64,000 nt of DNA from positions 1 to 64,000 of the forward strand of contig JAHLWZ010000795.1 in NCBI GenBank assembly GCA_020536535.1. Direction: 5' to 3'. Below, in pieces: positions 55,741 to 64,000 of this stretch (the first letter of the stretch is position 1; each line of letters starts with the position of its first letter). The translations under genes and the position numbers were made by a program. The notes beneath the pieces were generated by a model. It saw only the letters and a program-made list of their open reading frames with translations, did not search any database and was not told where the DNA came from. The stretch is from Pelomyxa schiedti. Taxonomy: Eukaryota; Evosea; Pelobiontida; Pelomyxidae.

Positions 55741-57421
55741 CTAGACGACGTTGAACACTTTCATCGCATTCCCTGCAGCAATATTGTAGGCTGCCTGCGG
55801 CGATCGTTTCGCCACTTGGCGTAAAAGCTTGTGGTACCTCCCAATGGTTCGGGCATAGAAGTCTTTAGGCTTCCCCGTAACATCTTTCCAGTGGCCAGTC
55901 AGGTCACTCCCAATCATGATCCTGTCCGAATGATTGCAACAGAATCGTACCCAAGCTGGTATCACCTTGCCGTTCATTAGTATAAGGATCGGAACCAACG
56001 TCATTACCTTTGGTTCTTTGTCTTTCCGATGAATGCACATGACATCGTCATACACAACCCAACTGATGTCCACATAAAGGTTGTCATACTTTTGTATTGC
56101 CAAAGGGTTAATGAATGAAAATTGATGTTGGAGGAAAAAACCAGAGGAAAAACTGATGTCTCCAAGAATTCGATGTAGTCTTTAACATGAATTCCAAGGG
56201 AGATCCCAATGTGAGCCCACACTATTGGGAAATGGTATTTATGATTTTTGCAACTTTCAAGTGCTTGCTTTAGCTCCCAGAAATACCTCATGTTCCTCGG
56301 GGTCGCAGCTTCAATGTCTGTTGGCAGTGACGACCTTCGCCAGTTGTCATAATAAGTTTTATTTTTATTTATCTACGTACGAGATAACTGTGACATTAGA
56401 GATATTCTGGTGAATGAGCAATGGCAAGCTCATTTCTTCACATAATGCGAATATTGGATCCATTGCTGGGTGGGCAACCGCTTTTTTTCCCTTAGATTAC
56501 TGTATAAGATCCTGCAAAATACATGCGGTTTCTTCACGAGTGAGCATCGTGAGGTAGTCATGCCGCAATAAAACTTCACCAACACCTTTCCAAAAACCAG
56601 GAGTCTGTTGAAGGCGCTGTCGGATGTATTCAACAGCATCAAGATCAGTGGGGTTAAATCCCACAAGAAGAGGGATGAATTTCTTTTGATCGGCTATGGG
56701 AAGGCGAGAAATTTGTTGTTCAATAATGTCATCAGTGTGGGCGTAATAGTAGCACCTAGAAGGAATCTGAGGGAAGTGAATAAAAAAATGACAGGGAAGG
56801 AACTTGGAATCGTCTGAAAGGTAGGACGCAGGACCATAGCGATCCTTCAAGTCGTGATATGTCAAGGGAACTGATAGTTTCGTGGGTGGATTTCATTTTG
56901 TGATTACGTTCACTTACCACTCTGGCGGGCAGTAGCGAGTGCATCAGGAGGAATTTCAGTCCAGTCAAAGCGTTTTTTTACCGGGAGACCAAATATAACT
57001 GAATGCGTGACATTACTCCTATGCATCTGCCTCACAAGCTCGTCGAAGCCGTCAGTCTGTGGAGAAAATTAAACTATAATACACGGTTTGCCAGTGGAGC
57101 ACAGACCCTTTGGAGGAAGTCTACACCATGGATGTGTGCATCTACCACTGGGTGCGCCAAGCGTTCCACGGCACTAACATGTTCTGTTGGGCCTCTTTCA
57201 GCTGTGCAGATCAGGAAAAAAAACAAACCAAAAAACAACAGACCTGGGGGATTTCCCCTCAATAGTAAGGACGTTTCAGCAGCCATTCTCGCCAGTTTGG
57301 TCACGCACAGTTCCACCCTGTCCAGTGGCCACTGACTGAGGATCATCTCGTGGACCGGATCAAATTCAATGTTGGGTTTTTCAGCCGCTGCACCACTTTC
57401 TGCTGCTGACGTTGTTGCCAT
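55741..57421 (-). CDS. Amidohydrolase-2 family metal-dependent hydrolase
   Basis: ATG at 57419-57421 (MATTSAAESGAAAEK). An intron with the tract GTCTGTTG...CTGCACAG leads to HPVVDAHIHGVDFLQ, the H-x-H metal motif of TIM-barrel amidohydrolases. After further introns come VTHSVIFGLPVKKRFDW, YYAHTDDIIEQQI, KKFIPLLVGFNPTDLDAVEY, GFWKGVGEVLLRHDYLTML, FPIVWAHIGISLG (metal His), YDNLYVDISWVVYDDV and RIMIGSDLTGHW (the conserved Asp of the active site), ending YNIAAGNAMKVFNV, the usual N-A-x-x-x-F end of this family. Members hydrolyse or decarboxylate small ring or amide substrates; substrate here is unknown. At least five exons. Likely cytosolic. Confidence 0.85.
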
Positions 57422-57614
57422 GAGCACGACGGTTTTTTTTTGTTTTGTGAACAGAAAAAGATTTGCGTTTAAAAGGAGAAGACTTTCGTTTCATCAGGTT
57501 CCAGCCTCGGAAGCCGTTTGGTTATGTATTCCAAGAAAACACGGTGTTTTGCCTTGTGGTTGCCTGTTGTTTGTTTGAAAAAAAAGTTGGCTCTAATCAA
57601 AAACAACAACCAGG

Positions 57615-57620
57615 TTTATT
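57615..57620 (-). promoter_or_regulatory. Poly(A) signal AATAAA
   Basis: On the minus strand AATAAA lies about 42 nt after the RING-TRAF gene stop (57662). Confidence 0.55.
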
Positions 57621-57661
57621 GCACAATCAAAATTTTGTTTGGGAGACATGGTGTGTGTTCC

Positions 57662-59368
57662 TTAAGCGTAGAACTGAGCTACAAAGGCTACAGAGTCTGA
57701 ATTGGGTGATATGGCCGACTTGAGTTCCTCAATGGTGCAGAAGGTGGGCCACTCAAATGCCATGGTTGACGATGGCGCTTCTTGGTTGATTGTCATCTCA
57801 CACCGTTTCAGGGCTCTTTCTCTCGAGGGTGAAAGGAGTGACAGAGCGGCCTTCAGAACCAGTGGGAATCTCAAGTCCTCATGCGATTTGATTTGAATGT
57901 CCAGGTTGCACAGCTCCAGTGCAAGCAAAACATTGCCATCTTTGTGTGACAGAATGAACCTGAAGGGGTACCCATGCTCATGGGTGTGAAGCATGTGGCT
58001 TCTGACATTTGCGGATCCCCTTCCAGCTAATTTCTGAGCATTACGTACAATCCAAGTGATGCCAGAAGCTCTTGATACCTGCTCTGTCAGTAGCGCTATA
58101 GTTCGCTGTTGCTCATTCACACACTTCACAAGGCAAGAGAAATGGAATTGCTGTGACGACGCAAGGTGCTCGGCATGAAGCTTGCGCTTTGCGGTGAAAG
58201 TACATCCAGTAACTTCACATTGAACAGTTGTTTCAGGGCAGTCATCTCTGACGTGCTTTTCCATTGTACTTCTAGGGGAACTTACTCCGCATCCACTTGG
58301 GCACGTGAGAGGAAGTAATGGGCAAACGGAACGGTGCTCTTCAAGCTTCCCGGATTCTATTTCAGTAACACCACAGGATAATGGGCAAGGAACAAGCTGA
58401 TGTGGGCATGCTTTCTGGTGATCACGCATACTTTCTCTTGGGAGTGTTGCGTCACAACCTTTAAATGTGCACGCAATAGGTTCCTTTGGACATATTCTAC
58501 GGTGGGTAGCAAGTGCTTCAAGACTAAATACGGCAGGGCAGCCCTTTGGACATTTCAATTGTAGTCTGCAGTTACTAAGAGCGAAACAAAAGCAGTGGGA
58601 TTTCTTACTTGTTGTAGGAATTTAAGACGATCCTAGGAAGTGGCTTCATTGTCTTTCGGGTTATACTCTTCCTGCAGGTTGGGCAAGCGCTCCTCCCTGA
58701 TCTCAACATGCTATCAATGCAAGAGCGGCAATACACAGTAGCCTGCAAGAAATAGAAGGTTAAAACCCCAAAGATAGCCGCACCACCAAAAACAGACCCA
58801 CAAGCAAGCACAAGCAATCCCACAAGCACAGACACAAAGCCAAAACCTCGTCGTTCTCAGCGTGATACACGGGGTCCGTGGCCAACCTCAAGCACACAGG
58901 GCACAAGAACTTTTCCCTCTCAGCCTGGTCAACAAACAGCTCCAAGTCCGGCACCCTCGCCTCTCCCTCTCCCTCTCCCCCGCTCCCGGACCCGCCCCCG
59001 CCCCCGCCCCCGCCCCCGGCCCCCTTCTCCTTCCCCCCTTGCCGCTGCGTCCCCCCCTTGCCGCCCTTGCCTCCCCATCCCCATCCCCCTGCCCTCTTTG
59101 GCGCCGATGCAGCCCTCGTGTAGTCCTCGCGGTCCCCCACGACGTAGCAGTCGTCGTCGTCGCGGCCGCGCGGGGATCTCGGCATGTAGTCGTACTCGGA
59201 GGAGCCCGTGGAGGACGACGAGGAGAAGCCGTCGCGGGAGTCCTCCTCGCTGCCCCACCCCCCGCCGCGCTCCCCCTCCGAAGACGACGAAGACGACGCG
59301 TAGTGGTGCTTGTCGTGATAGTGTCGGTCTCGGTCTCGGTCTCGGTCTCTGTCGCGGTCTCGGCTCAT
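57662..59368 (-). CDS. RING-TRAF zinc-finger-MATH protein
   Basis: ATG at 59366-59368 starts with Arg-Asp dipeptide repeats (MSRDRDRDRDR), then a Gly/Ser/Glu-rich low-complexity region of about 150 residues. A RING finger follows over two exons: FLCPVCLRLATDPVYH, then VYCRSCIDSML and CPTCRKSITR. Next come TRAF-type zinc fingers (LKCPKGCPAVF, HRRICPKEPIACTFKGCDAT, PCPLSCGVTEI, LTCPSGCGVS, VQCEVTGCTFTAKR) and a C-terminal MATH-like domain (ITWIVRNAQKL, GYPFRFILSHKDG, LALELCNLDIQIK). This is the TRAF layout: ubiquitin ligase and receptor adaptor. The MATH part is divergent. Introns lie near 58600-58570 and 58850-58745. The GC-rich first exon contrasts with the AT-richer rest. The antisense frame at 58862-59425 is a shadow. 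Confidence 0.87.
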
Positions 59369-59598
59369 TGCCTATTTGTCTCAACTTGGGGTTTTGTTTT
59401 TTTCCATTTGACTTGTAGGATTTGATGAGGCCAAGCGAAAGAGTGATGAATCGGATCCCAAAAAGTAGGGTGGACTTGGACAGTTTTGGGCTCCTCAGCC
59501 TACCTCCATCCAGTTGTCGAAAACGGGAATTCATTGGGGTAAAGACAGACTTTCTTTATCATCAGTGGTATGGATTCGTAGAAGAGTACAGAATAGGC

Positions 59599-61334
59599 TT
59601 AGGTGTTGTGTTGTAAGATTTTTTCCCTGAGGAGGGGGAGCAAGTCTGGTATTTCGTCTTCACTGAAGTGCCCTTTGTTGGGTAACTCATGATACTCTGA
59701 ATTGAGGTTTTTGGCCAGGAGCCTGGCATCATCTACTGACACGACATCGTCATCTGGTTGTGAAAATGGCGGCTTAAGTTCGATTGGTAGATAAGGGGTA
59801 AATAGTATTACCGACTGAGTGAAGGTGAATTATCCAGTTGCAGTTCAACTTGATTGCACTCCAATTGAGCTCCCTGGTGGCTTTGCCTTGGGAGGCTTTT
59901 TCCTGCATTTTGCCTGTATTGCAAGGTAAAACTCTTTGAGAGAACTGAGGGCAGGTAATTTTGCTTACGCTTATCAAATTCGGTGGGACCACCTGAAACA
60001 ATCACAGCGCCAAGTACCCGCTCAGTCCTGTAAATGTAAGTTTTGCGTATTAGGAAAAAGGAAACAACTCCATAGTCGCTAGAACTGCGTCAGCACCTGA
60101 AGAGTGGCCAATGAGAATAGTATCAAGAGGATTAGATCCTATGGACCCCTTTATACATGGAATCCAGGTCCTAAAAGTAATTACTATTGGTTCGGTTCAA
60201 GATAGATCGATGCACACTTACTTAAGTTTAGCATTGTTGGGGTCTGGAAGGTCCCGCCAACATACTCCTGTGCCACTGGCCATACTTGTTTCAACACCAA
60301 ATTCTGATGCCAGCTCCCAAGCCAGCGATGCGTACCAATTTACTTTAAATGCGTGTACTGACCCAGAACACGGTGCAAATATGATCCGTTTCACCCCTCT
60401 CCTTGTTGAGATATCTGGAGCTCTGAGCAATACAAGTTCTTGCTCAACAGCTGCCCGAGAGCGGTCAAGTTGCGCTTCCATGCGAAGGAATGCCTTATCA
60501 TCCATGTTTGCAGCCTTCAATTGATGTGCAGTCGTACCTGATGTGAGTTGGAGCGCTTTGTTTCAGTAATCCAGGCTGGATCGAGGTACAAGGGATTTGA
60601 TGGAGTGTGAACAATGATTTGTGCAGTGGCAGAGTGTCCTAGAATAGTGTTGACTACACCTTGTAACACGGCATACCATTTAAGTATGCTACAGCCTCCG
60701 GTGTATTGCCACATGAGTCCAGTGCATCGCATTTTGCTCCTAAAGTGCAATGCTTTGAATTACGGAGAGGAATACTGAAAACTTGCCTTTAGAGATGAGA
60801 AGCCGCACCATCCCATTTTTTCCATTCTGAGCCGCAACGTGAAGAGGAGTGCGACCACCAGGAGTATAAATTCCCCATAACACTGAATCATCTTTCAAAA
60901 GAGTTATGGACTATAAACTCGGCAATATGGAGATACAAGTTTCCGCCTGCAAATTGGCGCCAATATTCAAAAGAGCAATCACATCTTCCTCTGTACCATT
61001 GGCAACAACTGTGTGAAGTGCCGTAAACTGGCAAAATTTAATATTCATAAGAAAGAGGAACTAGAATGACCCCAGTTTTAGGTTCTTTCCAGTCAATTTG
61101 TGCCTTGGTGGCAGCAGCTGAATCCCTGGCACACAAAGCCACTATTTCTAATTTTTGGTTGATTGTTTGACAATTGGGTACCGAAAAGCAAAACAAAGGA
61201 AAAGAAAAGAAGCAAAGCGAAAACCAACCGGCAAACCACTCTTGGTCACACATCGCCACCGAAGCAAACAAGTCAGGGGGCGTAGAAACGGGGTGCGACT
61301 GACGGTACCTCGACAAACCCTCACTCCCACTCAT
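59599..61334 (-). CDS. Ankyrin-repeat / RBBP9-type serine hydrolase fusion
   Basis: ATG at 61332-61334 (MSGSEGLSRYRQSH). Exons then give ankyrin repeats: FTALHTVVANGTEEDVIALL, GGRTPLHVAAQNGKNGMVRL and ALDSCGNTPEAVAYLNG. After these comes an RBBP9/YdeN-like alpha/beta hydrolase: KRIIFAPCSGSVHAFKVNWY, GVCWRDLPDP, LDTILIGHSSGADAVL with the nucleophile Ser in G-H-S-S-G, VLGAVIVSGG and, over introns, DDVVSVDDARLLAKNLNSEY with LPNKGHFSEDEIPDLLPLL, giving the catalytic Asp and His. The order ankyrin-hydrolase is on one continuous strand with short introns and no room for a promoter between, so a fusion is likely. RBBP9 family members are serine hydrolases of uncertain substrate; the ankyrin part probably recruits partners. 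Confidence 0.75.
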
Positions 61335-61672
61335 GTTGTGTCCTTATCTCTGGTTTTTTTTTTTGTTTTTCGTTGTAGGGTGGTTTTGTGAGGGAACCAA
61401 CTTGCTCAGTCCCCCTTGGAGTTCCAAAACGGGAAAGAATAGATAGTGAGAAGTGAAGAAGGGGTCGTTGCTTGAGACAAGTGTGGTTGTACCCTCTGTT
61501 GCTTGCACAAGTGAAGCCCGCCAGAGACTGAACCCCTTTTCTTGTGTGCTTTTAGTTTGGTGTGCAAAGGAGAGGACGAGAAATTGTCTGCATTTCTCAA
61601 GTTTCCGGGCGATTTCCTGTGTTCCCCTTTTTCTTCGCTTCACTTTTTTCCACAAAATCGAATCGTTGTCTC
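61335..61672. promoter_or_regulatory. Divergent promoter region
   Basis: The 338 nt between the hydrolase start (minus) and the kinase-like start (plus) carry T-runs and no family-bearing frame. A shared promoter region is inferred from layout. Confidence 0.35.
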
Positions 61673-62932
61673 ATGGCATCCACACGCCCACGATGCGACA
61701 AGTGCGTGTACCCAATTGTTGTTGGCATATCTGGTCCCACTAGAAGTGGTACGGTGCTATTGTGGGATTGTGGTGTTTTAGTTGTGTTTTGGGTTGGTTT
61801 TGTTTTGTTTTTTTTCTTGTTTCTAGATAGTCGTTAATGATTCGGTAAGGCAAGTCGACTTTGGCCAGGTCACTTGCTACTCGCTACAAATCGAGGATTT
61901 CCGTCCCAATCATTCCTATGGACTGCTTTTTTAATGTTCTCCTCATTCCCTTTTCCCTAAACAAAGTCTGTGCAAATTATCTAGTAACTAGCTCTTCGTG
62001 GCAGGAAAATAAAATTGGCAAGGCTCACGTCAAGTCACAACTGAGGTTCCCAAACTGGGAGTGCCCCGAGGCAGTGGACATCCTTGAACTACAAGTGCAT
62101 AGCTCTTTTAATTCATATTATACAATCCGAATCATAAAAACGAAGCTTCACTTGACTCTCCTCAGTTAGAAATAGAGCACCAAGTGGCACTCTCCACGAA
62201 ACAATGTGCCGAGTGCAAAGCCCGGGGGACCCCACCGGATTCCCCTGTCACAAAGGAATCACGCCGCTGGCTGAGATACAAGGAAAACTGGGATGTGCAC
62301 AGGGCGGAGGAGCCATTGAGTGACGAGAGGCAAATCGTTCTTGTGGAAGGATTCCTATTACTCATTGACAATCCTGTAATTTATAACTTTGACAAGAAAA
62401 TTTTCCTAAGGTACATGGCCCCTTCGCCACATTATATTCACATACTCTCAATAGTGCCAATCACGGCGTTTGTCATGACCGGCGTATGTCAACAACATCT
62501 GTTCCTGAATCCTATTTTGATGCCATGATTTGGCCCAATTGTATCTAAGCTGTCCATCCATTTGCCGTCCGCTGCTAACATTACAAATATGTAGATATAA
62601 AATACAATACTCATTTGAAGAAATGGTGCCAGGATGGAATGGATCTGTGTGTTATTGATGCCACACTTTCCCCAAACGAAGTGGAACATGTTGCCGTAGA
62701 ATATATCGAAGGGCGTCACACAATTGATCACAGTGAATCACTCAAGCTTCTGGATATTTCGCAAGTAGCACACGATTTCGACCAATCCCTCCTGCAGCCT
62801 ATTGACTTCGACAGCCTTCTTCCAGTAAAAAGGAATAAGCCTTCATCCTCCAAAGCATTCTTTATGCTGGCCTCTGTGTCTTTGGTTATCCTGCTGTTTT
62901 CGTCAGTGCTTGTGGCACGAAAGTACTTATGA
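61673..62932 (+). CDS. Tail-anchored nicotinamide riboside/uridine kinase-like protein
   Basis: ATG 61673 (MASTRPRCDKCVYP). The frame reads PIVVGISGPTRSG, matching the kinase P-loop start G-I-S-G-x-T-x-S-G, but the Lys-Ser/Thr that should follow is not visible at the nearby splice junction. Then TCYSLQIEDFRPNHSYG (the S-x-D-D-F-x-P substrate loop), FPNWECPEAVDILELQ (the W-D-x-P-x-A-x-D block), ERQIVLVEGFLLLIDNPVIY (the V-x-x-x-E-G-x-x-x-x-D block), and a tail LASVSLVILLFSSVLVARKY ending at the stop. The C-terminal hydrophobic helix with few residues after it marks a tail-anchored membrane protein. NRK/uridine kinases phosphorylate nucleosides. With the P-loop doubtful, activity is uncertain. 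An AATAAA follows at 62953. At least five exons. Confidence 0.7.
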
Positions 62933-62952
62933 TGGGCTATAATAGCAATTAC

Positions 62953-62958
62953 AATAAA
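62953..62958 (+). promoter_or_regulatory. Poly(A) signal AATAAA
   Basis: AATAAA begins 21 nt after the kinase-like gene stop. Confidence 0.6.
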
Positions 62959-63216
62959 GTTTTTTTCCTGAACAAAAAAGAAAACCACAATTTTTATAAC
63001 AACAAGTACAAGTGAAGGCAAAGTAAACCTCCACCTTTTCGGGATCGGCCGGAATTGTGTACATTTGTATGGTGGTGTGTGAATTATTAACTGCCGCTGT
63101 CAGTGTGTTGTGGTGAGGGTTGTTGAGTTGTTGTGGAGTAGTTGAGGTGAAGGTTCAGGTGCTCGACTGCCTTGACCGCTCCCTACGTTTTGGTGAGGAG
63201 CGAACAGCGCGAAGCT

Positions 63217-64000
63217 AGTTAACTGTAACCTGATCAATGGCATACTTCCACAGTCTCACGGCTTCTCTAATATCCTTGCAAACTCCTGTTCTTCTGTTAT
63301 GACTGAGAAAGAGTACAAGACCCTTACCATGCCCATTCTCGTAGCATATTCCCAGACGCATCAAACTTTGTCCGTGCCCCTGGTCCGCAGCTAGCGCATA
63401 CAGTTTGATTGCCTCTGTGGTATCTTTTGGTATGCCATCTCCAACTTCATGGCGTTGTGCAAGATAAAACTGTGCCCTAAAGAATATAAGAAAGCAGTGT
63501 ATAACTTGATATTGGCGTTCCTTGGGTACCCATTCTCCGCAGATAATTTGTAGAATTTAACAGCTTCTGGAATATCCTGTCCATTACATTAACAATTCAG
63601 AAAGTGAGGAGGGATTAGAAAGATGCCTTCTGTACTCCCTTACCGTTTGCGTAACACACTCCAAGGCAGCAGAGCGCGCGTGCCAGACCGCGCTCTGCTG
63701 CTAGTCGGTAAAGGCGAACTGCTTCCTCTGGGTTCTTTTTGGATATTAAACATGTGATTTGTTTGTATTCGTAATTAGACTTACATGGCTTACAGCAACT
63801 CCATTTTCATAACATACACCAAGGCAACAGAGAGCTTGGGCTAAGCCCTGATCCTCTGATGCAGCTAACATATACAATTGTACAGCTTTATTTACATTCT
63901 ACCCCCTGTGAAAAAAAAAAGGAAAAAGATACTAGAAGCACCTTTTCTACTCCACGTCCATTCTCATAACAAACGCCAAGCCAACACTGACCCTAGAAAA
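63217..64000 (-). CDS. Sel1-repeat protein (5' partial)
   Basis: The gene enters from beyond the right edge. Read on the minus strand it gives at least five Sel1-like repeats: CWLGVCYENGRGVEK, SEDQGLAQALCCLGVCYEN, NPEEAVRLYRLAAERG with ARALCCLGVCYANG, HEVGDGIPKDTTEAIKLYAL, and GQSLMRLGICYENGHG, ending YAIDQVTVN with the stop at 63217-63219. The A-x-x-x-L-G-x-x-Y-x-x-G-x-G pattern is clear. Introns of about 45-60 nt split the repeats, near 63480-63510, 63570-63640, 63740-63785 and 63900-63945. Sel1 repeats are alpha-helical scaffolds in ER-associated degradation and signalling; the N-terminal part that would tell the role is outside the window. Confidence 0.85.

Noticed and set aside
58862-59425. 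Plus-strand Pro/Arg-rich frame
   Set aside because: It is antisense to the low-complexity first exon of the RING-TRAF gene.
1-64000. tRNA, rRNA, CRISPR array, prophage or intact transposon
   Set aside because: None was seen; the intron-rich, poly(A)-signal-bearing layout is nuclear eukaryotic. A covariance-model scan would be needed to exclude a short tRNA.

Overview
The window is nuclear DNA of a unicellular eukaryote. Nearly every gene is broken by short GT-AG introns (about 40-160 nt, many with T-runs before the acceptor). Several genes have AATAAA poly(A) signals 10-60 nt after the stop. Genes lie on both strands with gaps often under 150 nt and several head-to-head pairs. The repertoire (Roco protein, TRAF-type zinc fingers, alpha-kinase remnant, tubby, Sel1 repeats, kelch/F-box, R-type lectin, carboxylic-acid-reductase-like enzyme) fits a free-living amoeboid protist. 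Amoebozoa, perhaps a pelobiont, is my inference, not a demonstration. I saw no rRNA, tRNA, CRISPR array, organellar DNA or intact transposon. Exon edges were read by eye; where I checked phase across a junction I say so.

Left part (1-20 kb): a B-box/coiled-coil/olfactomedin gene cut by the window edge; an RS-rich SP-RING protein (probable SUMO ligase); a DUF3592-like membrane protein; a secreted R-type lectin fused to a glycerophosphodiester phosphodiesterase; a ZZ-zinc-finger/adenylation/carrier/reductase enzyme; a Pro/Ser-rich Cys-containing protein; a tubby-like protein; and a decayed stretch with a strong 82-bp palindrome, a folded element and an alpha-kinase fragment.

Middle (20-43 kb): a LRR-Roc-COR-kinase (Roco) protein whose GTPase and kinase both lack key residues; a degenerate Ras-like protein; a possible beta-propeller protein; an S28 prolyl carboxypeptidase-like protease; a prenylated Ras-like GTPase; a kelch/F-box protein; a divergent kinesin motor; an unresolved minus-strand gene; a large low-complexity/helical protein; a RavA-type MoxR AAA+ ATPase spliced in phase to a caspase-like domain that has lost its cysteine; and a polytopic membrane protein.

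Right part (43-64 kb): a giant unrecognised protein (about 2,400 aa) ending in a long array of TRAF-like zinc fingers; its head-to-head, shorter paralogue; a small membrane protein; the GPI mannosyltransferase PIG-V; an amidohydrolase; a RING-TRAF-MATH protein; an ankyrin/RBBP9-type hydrolase fusion; a tail-anchored nicotinamide-riboside/uridine-kinase-like protein; and the 3' part of a Sel1-repeat gene.

The genes do not form one pathway. A recurring theme is ubiquitin/SUMO and zinc-finger adaptors (SP-RING, RING-TRAF, F-box, B-box, TRAF array) beside degenerate enzymes kept as scaffolds. The RavA-like/pseudo-caspase fusion and the zinc-finger giant with its inverted paralogue are the best candidates for undescribed systems.
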